Shown: positions 1 through 10,100 of the stretch, piece after piece
Numbering within the stretch: the stretch's first letter is position 1
Layout: every line of letters begins with the position of its first letter
Source of the DNA: an uncultured Bacteroidales bacterium
GTDB taxonomy: Bacteria; Bacteroidota; Bacteroidia; Bacteroidales; F082
DNA: 64,000 nt
Assembly: GCA_900317055.1 (NCBI GenBank)
Contig: ONFF01000002.1
Span: forward strand, 62,001 to 126,000
Reading direction: 5' to 3'
Translations under genes and position numbers: made by a program
Notes under the pieces: generated by a model
Told to the model about the DNA's origin: nothing
Seen by the model: the letters and a program-made list of their open reading frames with translations, nothing else
Databases searched by the model: none

Positions 1-150
1 GACGAAACCGGGCATGATGTACTGTGTGTTTCCCACGGGCTGTTCCTCAATCTTGATGATTTTGCCGTTCTCGACAACAACCACGCCCGAGAAAATCCTG
101 GAATTGACGAGGTCGACAATCTGACCTCCGATGGTAAAGCTGTTGTTCAT
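1..150 (-). CDS. ade: Adenine deaminase, N-terminal part (cut by window start)
   Basis: The first 50 codons of a minus-strand gene are present, beginning with ATG at 150 and running off the window. The peptide reads as the amidohydrolase N-terminal beta-sandwich: an opening FTIGGQIVDLVN stretch, then SGVVVVENGKI, then the start of the metal-binding barrel at IMPGFV, where family members continue with DxHxH. This order and spacing fit adenine deaminase, which converts adenine to hypoxanthine in purine salvage, better than other amidohydrolases, but the metal ligands lie outside the window. It is divergent from the rlmI-type gene, with 76 bp between the starts. Confidence 0.7.
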   Translation of the reverse strand, partial: MNNSFTIGGQIVDLVNSRIFSGVVVVENGKIIKIEEQPVGNTQYIMPGFV

Positions 151-197
151 AGATTCAAATTTGGTGCAAAGTTACGGAAATGAATCCGTTATTTCCT

Positions 198-205
198 TAT
201 CTTTG
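198..205 (+). promoter_or_regulatory. Bacteroidetes-type -7 box for the rlmI-like gene
   Basis: TATCTTTG matches the TAnnTTTG -7 consensus of the Bacteroidetes primary sigma factor and lies 21 bp before the ATG at 227. This placement is the main reason for choosing 227 over the ATG-like start further upstream. Confidence 0.6.
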
Positions 206-226
206 CGCCAAAATAACAAACAACTT

Positions 227-1432
227 ATGCCACAAAAACCTTTTTATCCTGTCATCCGACTCAACCCAGGCAAGGACGATGCCTTACGCCGTTTTCATCC
301 ATGGGTGTTTTCAGGTGCCATCCACGATGCAGCCAAAGGCCTGCAGGCCGGCGATACCGTCACCGTCACCGACTATGACGGCAACATCCTCGGCACAGGC
401 TTCTGCGAATCGGATAGCATCGCCGTGAAGATCCTTAGCTTCGAGAACCGCAGAATCGACGAATGGTTTTTCCTCGAACGCCTTAACCAAGCCTACGAAG
501 TGCGCAAGGCTGTGGGACTCACCAACAATCCCCACACCAACTGCTTCCGCCTCGTCCACTCCGAAGGCGACGGCCTGGCAGGGCTTATCGTTGACATTTA
601 TGGCCACACCGCCGTGGTGCAAGCCCAAACTGAAGGCATGGCGCTCCACCTGAAGGAGATTGTCCGCGCCCTCAAATTGATGCCCGACCTTGGCCTGCAA
701 GCCATCTACAACAAAAGTGCCGAAGCCATGCAACGCATGGGTAAGGAAGATGCAGTAATCGAGGACGGTTATCTCTTTGGTGACAGAATGGATGAAATGA
801 TTCTGGAAAACGACAGCCGTTTCCTTCCCAACTGGGAAGAAGGCCAAAAAACCGGCTTTTTCCTCGACCAACGTGAAAACCGAGAACTGGTTCGACACTT
901 TGCGGAAGGCAAGACCGTGCTCAACGCTTTTGGCTATACAGGAGGTTTCTCCGTCACGGCACTGAAAGGCGGTGCCCGCAGGGCGGTCACTGTCGATGCT
1001 TCCAAGAAAGCTATCGCCGCCGCTGAAGCCAACCTTGAATTGAATGGCTACTCAAAAGAGGAGAACCCTTGTTATGTGGCCGACATGAAGGAATACATTA
1101 CTGACATGCGCGAAGGTGCTTTTGACCTCATCATCCTCGACCCGCCTGCGTTTGCCAAACGACACCAAGATAGGCATCGTGGATTGGGAGGCTACAAATT
1201 CATCAACGCAGAAGCCATCAAACGCATCTCCAAAGGCGGACTACTGTTCACTTTCAGCTGCTCGCAGGCCGTCGACAAAGCCACTTTCCAAGGCATCGTC
1301 ACCGCTGCTGCCATTGAGGCCAAACGCAATGTTCGCATCATCGACCAGTTGTCGCAGCCTGCCGACCATCCCATCAACATCTTCCACCCCGAAGGGGCAT
1401 ATCTGAAAGGCTTGATGCTGATGGTGGAATAA
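227..1432 (+). CDS. rlmI: Class I SAM-dependent 23S rRNA cytosine methyltransferase (RlmI-type)
   Basis: A protein of 401 residues with an N-terminal PUA-like domain (residues about 5-80, including RFHPWVFSG) followed by a Rossmann methyltransferase domain. Visible motifs are the SAM-binding NAFGYTGGFSVTA, an acidic VDASKKAI, the catalytic-loop LDPPAFAK and the cysteine-containing FSCSQAV. This order is that of the RlmI/YccW family, which makes m5C in 23S rRNA using SAM. The start at ATG 227 is preferred because a -7 promoter box lies at 198-205 and the PUA domain begins shortly after; the longer reading frame back to 131 would overlap the promoter. It is followed by a perfect 28-bp palindrome acting as a likely terminator. 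Confidence 0.85.
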   Translation: MPQKPFYPVIRLNPGKDDALRRFHPWVFSGAIHDAAKGLQAGDTVTVTDYDGNILGTGFCESDSIAVKILSFENRRIDEWFFLERLNQAYEVRKAVGLTNNPHTNCFRLVHSEGDGLAGLIVDIYGHTAVVQAQTEGMALHLKEIVRALKLMPDLGLQAIYNKSAEAMQRMGKEDAVIEDGYLFGDRMDEMILENDSRFLPNWEEGQKTGFFLDQRENRELVRHFAEGKTVLNAFGYTGGFSVTALKGGARRAVTVDASKKAIAAAEANLELNGYSKEENPCYVADMKEYITDMREGAFDLIILDPPAFAKRHQDRHRGLGGYKFINAEAIKRISKGGLLFTFSCSQAVDKATFQGIVTAAAIEAKRNVRIIDQLSQPADHPINIFHPEGAYLKGLMLMVE

Positions 1433-1437
1433 AAAAT

Positions 1438-1465
1438 GTAGAGACGCGCCATGGCGCGTCTCTAC
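1438..1465. terminator. Perfect 28-bp palindrome, likely bidirectional terminator
   Basis: Bases 1438-1465 form a perfect 14+14 palindrome beginning GTAGAGACGCGCC, flanked by A-runs on the left and on the right, between the convergent rlmI-like gene and a lipoprotein gene. The same outer arms (GTAGAGACG ... CGTCTCTAC) recur at 21238-21265 with a different centre, so this belongs to a dispersed palindrome family that may double as a terminator. Confidence 0.7.
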
Positions 1466-1488
1466 AAAAAACACATATTTTGCATTTA

Positions 1489-2055
1489 TTATCTGTCGCC
1501 AAACAATGCGCCAGGACCCTTATGCGGATGGGCAGGCACATTTCTGCTTGTCGATTTCGTTGACTTGCTGACACGCTTAAGATAAGCCTTCTCCATATAG
1601 TCAATACCATATTCGTTCTCGTAAGTAAACGAATCACTGGTCAAATTATCAATTTTCAATCTGAACGGACGTGCACTATTGTCCATGTTCATGTACAAAC
1701 TCTGGTCGCTCTTGTCGTAAGAATAAGTGAATTTGGTTACCACAACCGTGTCGGGGCACTGGATATAAACGGTATCACCTTCAACAACTGCCAGAAGCGA
1801 GTCTATAGCACTGTCAAGCATTTCCCCAGTCTTATCTGTTCTGAAAATCAATTGGATACCATTGTTGGCATCATTTGGATCGAATGTGAAGGTCTCCAAT
1901 GAAGCAGGAATCGGGTTGCCCGCATAGTCAATGTTGTAATACTCAATTTTTTCCACACCCCAAGTGCCAATGAAAGACTTGAAATCAGTCTTTGAGCATG
2001 AGGTAAACAGCATGGCCACCATAGCCATAATAGTTAATAAGGTTACTTTTTTCAT
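1489..2055 (-). CDS. Small lipoprotein, lipocalin-like fold possible
   Basis: A 188-residue protein with a lipoprotein signal peptide (hydrophobic segment ending LLFTSC, Cys about residue 20), so probably anchored to the outer membrane. After the Cys it reads FIGTWGVEKIEYY and then alternating short beta-strand-like stretches, similar in layout to Bacteroidetes lipocalin-like lipoproteins (domain opening GxW). The adjacent gene at 2075-2557 encodes a protein of the same design (GHWGCEQY), so the two are probably diverged paralogues in one transcription unit (19 bp apart). The C-terminus is basic and Ser/Lys rich. No function can be assigned. Confidence 0.7.
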   Translation of the reverse strand: MKKVTLLTIMAMVAMLFTSCSKTDFKSFIGTWGVEKIEYYNIDYAGNPIPASLETFTFDPNDANNGIQLIFRTDKTGEMLDSAIDSLLAVVEGDTVYIQCPDTVVVTKFTYSYDKSDQSLYMNMDNSARPFRLKIDNLTSDSFTYENEYGIDYMEKAYLKRVSKSTKSTSRNVPAHPHKGPGALFGDR

Positions 2056-2074
2056 TTTTCCAATTATTTAAATG

Positions 2075-2557
2075 TTAGTCAATTCGTTTCAAAAAAAACC
2101 GTTCAAAAAAAGGCGTGGGCTCCGAAAAATAGTTCGTCCACGATGCCCTAATAGTGTTGTCCGTCACCTCTTCAATGAGCATATCAGCACTCGTAGCATC
2201 GGAGAATGCTGATATGATCCAAGAGGTATTGTAAATTGTAAGTATATGATTTATAGTATCATAGTCATAATCACAATTGAATTTCTTGATCAGTGCAGGA
2301 CTGTCATTCAGCAACAACTTACCAGAACCATCGGCATAAAAATAGACCTCATATCCATGTCCTTCTCCAATCTCATATTCAAAAGTTTCCCATTTCTCAA
2401 AGCCCGTGCTATCCGTCCGACAGCTGATGTATTGCTCGCAGCCCCAATGACCTACTAAAGGCATGTTGGCATACTTCTCTTCTTTACGGCAAGATGTTGC
2501 AGCCAACAAAACCATGACCATCAAGGCCCATAAACCGATTTTAGACTTCGTTTTCAT
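2075..2557 (-). CDS. Small lipoprotein, paralogue of the next gene
   Basis: Starting at the ATG at 2557 gives 160 residues with a lipobox (LLAATSC) and a mature part opening with GHWGCEQYI, resembling the lipoprotein encoded just downstream. A minus-strand -7 box (TATTTTTG, at 2568-2575) sits 11 bp before this ATG, which supports 2557 rather than the longer frame from 2587. It is divergent from the secreted phosphatase-family gene, whose own -7 box lies at 2606-2613. Function unknown; a beta-rich lipocalin-like domain is a guess from the GxW opening and strand pattern. Confidence 0.7.
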   Translation of the reverse strand: MKTKSKIGLWALMVMVLLAATSCRKEEKYANMPLVGHWGCEQYISCRTDSTGFEKWETFEYEIGEGHGYEVYFYADGSGKLLLNDSPALIKKFNCDYDYDTINHILTIYNTSWIISAFSDATSADMLIEEVTDNTIRASWTNYFSEPTPFFERFFLKRID

Positions 2558-2567
2558 AAAAAACGTG

Positions 2568-2613
2568 CAAAAATACGAATAATTCAAACATCCCGCCTTT
2601 TTTTCTATTTTTG
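2568..2613. promoter_or_regulatory. Divergent promoter pair between lipoprotein and phosphatase-family genes
   Basis: TATTTTTG is read on the minus strand at 2568-2575 (towards the lipoprotein ATG at 2557) and on the plus strand at 2606-2613 (towards the ATG at 2635). Both match TAnnTTTG. Confidence 0.55.
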
Positions 2614-2634
2614 CTGCAAATTTCCTGCCAAAAA

Positions 2635-3939
2635 ATGAAAAAATACTTGCTCATTATCATAACATTAGCCCTGACATGGGTTGTCATCCCTGCCAAAGCC
2701 CAGGACACACTCACCGTGATGCAATACAACCTCTTGTATTATGGCAACCATCAAAGTGGTTTTGCCGACTGCTTTGAAACCAACAACAACACGCAACGCA
2801 AGGACGAATGCATCCGCACTATCGTGAATTATGTGAAGCCCGACATCTTCACCGTTTGTGAGTTTGGTGCCACACAAGCCCTTCAAACTGATTTTTTGCG
2901 CCATAACCTCAATATCAACGGGGCCAATTATTGGCAGTCGGACAACATTATCAATTATGCAAACAGCAACATCATCAACCATATCTTTTATGACTCGCGC
3001 AAGATGGGCTTGAAAAAGCATGTGGCTTTGCGTACCAATCCTAGAGACACCGATGTTTACGAGTTATATTTGAAGACCCCCAGCTTGGCTGCTGGCGACA
3101 CCACCAAACTCGTTTGCATCGTGGCCCATCCCAAGGCGGGAATGGGCTACGAAGGCCAACGTCGCGCCTTGATGCAAATCGCCATGGATTATGTCAATCA
3201 ACATTATCCTACTGACAATGTGCTGATTATGGGAGATTTCAATATGTATGGGGCCAGCGAGAGTGGCTATCGCCTGCTTACACAGACTTACAGCAATCCT
3301 AGCATCTGTTTTATGGATCCTTTGGCCAATGTGGGCGGGGTGGGCGAATGGACTAGCAACAACCAGTTTACGGCTTTCCATACCCAGTCCACTCGTTCCT
3401 ATTCAGACGAGTGTTTCTCCAGCGGAGGTTTGGACGACCGCTTCGACTTCATCCTCATGGCTGATGAGATTGCCTTCAGCTACAACCACTTGCGCTATGT
3501 GCAAGGCTCATATCATGCCGTGGGCAACGACGGCCGTCATTTCAACATGAGTGTGAATCAAGGCAACAACACAGCTGTGCCCACCGAGGTTGCCGATGCC
3601 CTCTTTGATGGCTCCGACCACTTGCCTGTGACGATGAAGATCGCGGTGGATGCCCACCTCGGAGTGGAGAATAACGAAGCGCAAAGCCTTTATGCCACTG
3701 TGGCGCCTAACCCTGCCTCTGACCAAGCTATCGTAAACTTCTTCAACCCCATGCAAGGGCTGGTGCAGTTCGACTTGTATTCGCTACAAGGGCAGTTGCT
3801 GCGACATGAAGTCGCCAGTTTTGGCGAGGGTTCACAGCAGTATGAGCTGGCGCTGCAAGACATTACCAAAGGGTTTTATTTGCTTCGCATCAAGCACGAT
3901 GGTGGCTGGGGACAGACGGTGAAGCTTGTTGTTCAGTGA
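2635..3939 (+). CDS. Secreted endonuclease/exonuclease/phosphatase-family protein with type IX sorting domain
   Basis: A 434-residue protein with a Sec signal peptide (KKYLLIIITLALTWVVIPAKAQ), an endonuclease/exonuclease/phosphatase fold, and a C-terminal type IX secretion (Por) sorting domain. Catalytic-fold motifs include MQYNLLYYGN near the start, VCEFG, VAHPKAG, the MGDFNMYG strand, and the terminal SDHLPV. The final 85 residues read ATVAPNPASDQAIVNF ... LLRIKHDGG, the standard sorting-domain pattern. The protein is therefore predicted to be exported across the outer membrane and to cleave phosphoester bonds in extracellular nucleic acid or another phosphorylated substrate. Start at 2635 gives the complete signal peptide and follows the -7 box at 2606-2613. 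Confidence 0.85.
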   Translation: MKKYLLIIITLALTWVVIPAKAQDTLTVMQYNLLYYGNHQSGFADCFETNNNTQRKDECIRTIVNYVKPDIFTVCEFGATQALQTDFLRHNLNINGANYWQSDNIINYANSNIINHIFYDSRKMGLKKHVALRTNPRDTDVYELYLKTPSLAAGDTTKLVCIVAHPKAGMGYEGQRRALMQIAMDYVNQHYPTDNVLIMGDFNMYGASESGYRLLTQTYSNPSICFMDPLANVGGVGEWTSNNQFTAFHTQSTRSYSDECFSSGGLDDRFDFILMADEIAFSYNHLRYVQGSYHAVGNDGRHFNMSVNQGNNTAVPTEVADALFDGSDHLPVTMKIAVDAHLGVENNEAQSLYATVAPNPASDQAIVNFFNPMQGLVQFDLYSLQGQLLRHEVASFGEGSQQYELALQDITKGFYLLRIKHDGGWGQTVKLVVQ

Positions 3940-3966
3940 GACAAGACATGCCAGAGGCACGTTATT

Positions 3967-4124
3967 CTATTTACCCCACATGAGTGTGGAGTCTAGGACT
4001 GATGTCATCCACATCGCGTGCTGAAGGCACGCTACATCAGACTCACTCTGATGATGTAGCATGTCTCCGACACGCGGTCGGGCGACAGCTTGCCACTACC
4101 CCACACTGCGTATGGGGTAAATAG
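3967..4124. repeat. Intergenic element bounded by 12-bp inverted repeats
   Basis: CTATTTACCCCA at 3967-3978 is repeated in inverse, perfectly, as TGGGGTAAATAG at 4113-4124. Between them lie further self-complementary stretches (for example ACATCA ... TGATGT around 4032-4060). No coding potential is seen. It lies between the convergent phosphatase-family and macroglobulin-like genes and may form a multi-stem RNA or be a small non-autonomous repeat. Confidence 0.6.
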
Positions 4125-4148
4125 GAGTGTGTGTCTCTGACACACCCC

Positions 4149-7100
4149 TTACTCCCCTACCTTCACCTTCATCCCATCCGAATAAGCGCTGAACTCCGGC
4201 GCATACTGGCATTGGATCAAGGCGTAGCCGTTGTTGAGATAGCCTTCCTTAGTGACGAACATGCTGTACTCCAGCTGGTGCGTGCCCTTGGGCAGGAACT
4301 CGATGAAGAACTCCATATCGGTGTCAGTGTTGCTCTGATAGTAACTCATGCGGTCGTTGTACTCATAGCGCGAGATCTGCTCAATCGGCTCGAAACCCGC
4401 AGCACGGAGATCCTTAACAAAGACGAAACTCATGTCTTGCTGGCTGGTGAAAGTGATCTTCACGGTGAGCTTATCACCAACTTTTAGGGTCGGCGTTTCG
4501 ACGGGCTCAACGACCTTAGCTTTTGCAGGTCCCTGAGCCTGTCGAAGGGCCGTCCCCACTGATACCAACTTCTTGCCCTTGTCGGTCACAGTTTCCACAA
4601 ACAGTTCGCGCTTGATGGTGAAGCCCGATTCGTCGCTCTTCACCTCGTCAATCGGAACGAAATACTGGCGGAACAGGCCGCCCCAGACCAAATGCGGGGT
4701 CGGGTTGTTGACGGTAAGTTGACGCATGTCTTGGGTCACCTCGTTGGCGTTCCAGCGGCGTTGGATGAAGCCTGTGCCGGCCACACCGCCCTCGGTGCTG
4801 ATAGGCGTGTTGCCGAAACACAAGGTGACTTCTTTGCCTTCCTCAAACCAATCGCTGCCGCGCATGAGCAAGGCATAGATGGCATCGGCGGTGGAAGCGG
4901 AATTCTCCCACATCGTGGTCTGCTTTTGGGTGAGCAGCCACACGCGCAACTCGTCAATCATTTCTTGGTTCTGGTCGATTTCGGCAAAGGCAGCCATGAT
5001 GTTGGCGTGGGTGGCGATATGCGACTCAAACGAGAAGTATTTCTTTGGCCAGTACATGCCGATTTGCTCGTTCTTTTGGGCACACTCCTTGAAACTCTGG
5101 ATCATCAGCTTGGCGGTCTTCTCGTTGCCATTGCGGTAGAGCACCAAGGCACCCTTCGAGCGTTGGTTGAAGTTGAACGAGGTCCAAATCTCGTCAAGAC
5201 TCTTGAGGTAGTATTCCTTGGCTTTCTTGAAGTCGCGGTCAGAGTTTTGTTCCTCAAAGAAACTCAAAGCGTAAAGTTCATTCAAGGTGCTGGAACCGAT
5301 AGGCCAATCCTTGCCTTTGCTATGGGCTTTCATATAGCGGTAAGTCTCCGCCACATCGTATTCGAGGTAACGCACGGCCTTGTCGCAGATACTTTGGGCG
5401 GTGTTTTGGTCGGCCCTGCTCAGCGAACTCCATGCACCCATCTTTTGCAACTTGCCGAAGCCACCCAAGATATAGGTGGTGATGTATGGACTCTCGGGCA
5501 TACCATCCATCCAAGGCCAGCCGCCGTTGTATTTCTGTTTCTGCTCAATGAGGTTCAACGCACGAGTCTGCTGTCCGCGCAGTGTGTTGATTTCAAAAAG
5601 GTTGGCGATGCGGCTGCGTTGCTCGGTCTCACTCTTGGCCTCGAGCACCCACGGTGTTTCTTGCAGCATGATGGCCTTCAGGTCTTGGTCTTTCTCGAGT
5701 TGTGAGAGCAAAGCATCTGGCGTCTCGATTTGCCATTTCTTGATGTAGTTCAAGAGGTTCGGGATGTGGTCGGCAATGTAGGATGAGAGCGTGTTGGCGT
5801 AGAACACATAGAAAGCGGTCTCAGCGCGATTAGTGGTGACATTGGCCAGGTAAGGCAGGGCCTGCACAGCGTACCACACGGGGTTGGTGCTGAAGTTCAA
5901 GGTCAGGCTGTAGTCGCGCTCGTGGCTGTCGGGGTTGGCGATGGCCTCAAAGTCAAAGGTCTTTTCGGTCTCAGCCTTCACCGTGATGGGCAAGGTCTGC
6001 GTCATGAAGATTTCACTGCTTAACACGGGCAGGAGGTGCTGCTCGGCATCGCTAAACTGTCCCGCATAGGCCGTGAAGCGGAAGGCCAAAAGGCTGAGGT
6101 CGTATTGTCCCTTCACCTTCCAGCGCACTTCCTTGCTGCGACCAGGTTGTATGGTCTCCATCTGAGTAGTGCAGGTCCCTGAGCCCGTCGAAGGGCCGTC
6201 ATTAACAATCAAATTCACTGGTTCCATCGTTCCCGCATCGAAGATCTCAAGTTTCGCCTTCGGGGTTACCGCCTCATCGCCCGTGTTGATGACATTGGCC
6301 ACAAACCACAACTCGTCGTTGTCGTACATATAGCGCGGCATGTCGGCCATAATCATGACAGGTTTGGAAGAAGTGAAAGTGTAATCCTTACTTCCAGTCT
6401 TGCGGTCTTTGGTGTAGGCCATCAGCATCAGGCGCCAGCGCGTGAGGGCATCGGGCATGGTAAAACTGAAAGTCGCGCTGCCGTCTTTGTTGGTGCGCAG
6501 TTGCGGGAAGAAAAAAGCGGTCTCGTTGAAGTTCTCGCGCAGGGTAGGCTCGGCGGGTTCCTTGGGCTTTTCGCCTTGACTTCCCGTTTCATAAGGATAG
6601 GTGGATTCCTGTTTCGATATTTCAACCATCTCTTCATCCTCAGCTGTATCAACAGCACCATCAGCCATAACTGCGTTCTTTTTCATCACGGCATCTGACT
6701 TGGCTAACATTGGCGCTGCACATTCTTCCACAACACCATAAAGCTCACGGCCTCCTTTCCTATAACGGCGTCCACCATAGCCATAACCGTAGTCAAAGAA
6801 AGGAGCATCGGAGGGCAGGCTGAAGTTGAAGAGTTCGACGAAATAGAAGTATTCCAAGCCTGTGTTGGATGAGGTGAAACTATGATTGTCGGTGCCGAAG
6901 CCGTTCGTGTACACACCCGAAGGCGACATGCTGAACCACCAATAATTGCGTTCAAATTCATCTAACGAAGCGTCGTACATACCAGCGAGCAAGGCGGCTT
7001 CCAAGGGCTTGTCCTTATAGTCGCGGACAGTCACTTCCCAAGTCTCTTCGGCACCGGGACTGAGTTTGTCGCGCATGGTAGCGAGTTTCACATCCAAATC

Positions 7101-10100
7101 GTAGTTGTCGAACGGCACAGAAACACTCAAACTGCTGGTGTTGAAGCTGTTTTCCTTCACGAAGACATAACGCCAAGCAAGGCCGCCACGGTCGTTCTCG
7201 GTCACCTTATAAGATAAGGTCTGCACACTGTTGCTGACGGTGATTTTCTTGTCCATACGGATTTCATCGCCGTGGAGCAATTGCACCCAGATGTCCACAT
7301 CCTTGGCCGAGCTGCCGATGCTGAAACGGATTTCATCACCCGGCTTGGCACTCGACTTGTCCTGATGCGCCCATTCCATCTTGGTGAAAGGTAGCTTCTT
7401 GGAGTCGTTCTCAAACACGGTGAATTGCTGCGAAACCTTCGCCAAGGGGTCATCCAAACTCACCAATTCCACCACATATTTTCCAGGCTCCAAGGCCTTG
7501 CCTTCGTAGAACTTAGCTTTGTCGTCGACGGTGATTTCGGATTCGTCAACCAAGTGGGCCGGCCCTTCGACAGGCTCAGGGACCTGGATTTTATCATAAA
7601 AACTATACATAGGGAACAACCTCTCCAACTCCGCATCACTCAATATCTGCCTATCCAGCTTTTCGGGATACCCCATTGCCTCGAAATAGTTGATCTTAGC
7701 GGCATTTTCATAGCGGTAAATCTTGCGCTTGATGCGGCTCTTGGCGGGCTGCCAACTGAGGTTGCTCACGCTGATTTGGTACTTGCCGATTTCAGATTTT
7801 TCAACCTCTCGAGGCAGGTCAGTGCTGATGGCGATTTCGTTGTAACCAGCACGGATACTATAGGTGTCGGCATGGGTCTCGCCCTGCTTGCTCGTGGCGG
7901 TCACCTCAATTTCGTAGGTGAACACGGGCTGCTTTTCAGGCGCGATAGTCTTGGAAGGCTTCAGGTTGAAGGTGACGGCAAACTTACCGTTTTCGTCGGT
8001 ACGAGCCTTGCCGTAGGTGATTTGCTCGTCCTCGACGGTCGGGTACCACCACCACCAGCAACGCCACGGGAAGGAGGTCTTGCGGACAACGCGGTAGCTA
8101 TATTCCACATCGTCCAAGCCGAAACCTGCATAGGCTTTCACATCGCCATGCACCGTAACTTCTTGGTTGAGTTTGTATTGTTCTTTTGGCTTTTCAAAGG
8201 TCACCTCAAAGGTCGGGCGTTTGTATTCCTCCACGCGGATGGTCGCGTTGCCTTGGTTGGCATTGAGGTGGAACACACCGTTCAGTCGGTCAGTTGGAAT
8301 GACAAAAGAACCGTTGAACGAACCGTACTCATCGGTGGTAAACTTCGCTGAACTGATTTCCTGCCAATTGGCATCACGGAAAGAAACATTCTCATTGTAA
8401 TTGTGGACAAGGCTCAAATCCTCGCCTTGACGGCGCGTAGTGATGCCTTGGAAATAGACGGTTTGTCCAGGACGGTAAATCGCACGGTCGGTGAAGAGTT
8501 TCGTGCTGTATGTTTCATTAGCGTTCCTATAGCGTTCGTAAAGGTGGAAGTAATTGTATGACAGAAGGTTGTCATCGCCTTTGCGCAGGTTGATGCTGAA
8601 GGAATTGTCGCTTTTCACCTTACCGTCAAGCACGGCGCGTCCGTTTTTGTCGGATTTCATCGTGGCGAGGATGATGGTCTTGTATTCACGAGCCTTGTAG
8701 TCCCACTCGCGGCGATACAATTCCACAGTGACCCCTTCCACGGTTTTTCCCGTTTTGCGGTCGACGGTCACCACGGTCATCTTATCGTCCTTTTGGTCGG
8801 TGATGAAACCGAGGTTGGAGACTTGGAAATTGATTACCAGCGTTTTGTCCTCACTCTTGATGCCTTGCTTGGTGGTAGCGGTCAGGTAGTAGATGCCTTC
8901 TTCCAAGGCGGGCAGGGCTATCAGGGTGCTGTGCTGGCGATAGTCGGTCTCGGCAGGTAGATTGAGTTCCTGCTCTTCAACGGACATCTTTTTGTTCAAT
9001 TCGTTGAGTAAATCTGCCTTTCGCATGTCGCTCAGTTTCTTCAGCTCCATCTCGTCAACCTTTACAATTCTATAATAAGGTGCAGTCGTGTTTTTGTATT
9101 CCAACACGGCGGGAATGGCCTCGTTGGGCAGCTGCACTGAGTTCAGCGTGATGTCGATTTGCGGCTCCTCAATGCGTTTGATGAGACCCTGGCAGTTTTT
9201 TGCGCCCTGCGACTTCGGGAACTTGGCTATGGCTTCCTCGCACATGGCCTTGGCCTTCTTGTAATTGTCGAAATAAGTACTGTCTTCGCTGTTGCTCTCG
9301 TATTGGTTCATCATGCTACGCGCGATCAACGAAGTGATTTCGGCGGAGAGCGGATTGTCCTTGTGCTGCGCCTTCAGATCCTCCATCGCGGCTTGGTATT
9401 GGGCATCCTTCCCCAAGATGCTATTAACGAAGCCGAAACGCTTGAAGTCGTTGTAAATCAACACATCCTCGTTCTTTTCCTTGAGGTTGTAGGCGATGAT
9501 ATCTTGATAAATCTTCAAGCATTTATTGAGCGGATTGTCAGTCGCGCCAAGGTCTGCCTTCACAAAGTCCTTAGCGGGCAGCCACCAGGCATCGGTCTCG
9601 CCTTCCACATCGTCGGCATTGGCCTGTTCCTGATAGTAGTTGGCCACACGGTGAAATATAAACTCGAAGAGCGAGGCCTCGTATTCGATGTGGTCCTCGT
9701 TATTGTTCTTGTTTTCGTAAAGCACCATGAAATCCGCCGTCTTGGCCTTTTTCAAGGCTTCGACAGGTTTCAAGGCTTCGCTGTAATATTGGTTGATACG
9801 CGATTTGAAGCTTTCCTTGTCCCAATATTTCATCTCCACCTTTGAAATGTCACCATCAATAGGCAGATTCTCGTTGATGCGCCAATCGTTGCCATCCAAG
9901 TAATTGGCGTATGCCTTGGCAATTTCCTCATGCAGCAAGGCATCATGCACCTCATCCAACTGTCCTACTTTGGTCTCGATATACTGGATGAAGGCCTGGT
10001 CGGGGTCTTCCTCGACGGTAATCTGCATGATATTCTGCCGATAGAGCCAAGTCTTCAGCAGTTGGGTTTGGTTTTTGTCTTTCGAGGCCTTCTCCTCAAT

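Noticed and set aside
4692..9845. Several plus-strand frames over the macroglobulin-like gene (for example 4692-5705, 7425-8351, 9159-9845)
   Set aside because: All are antisense to one continuous 2049-codon gene with clear domains; no promoter or ribosome-binding site.
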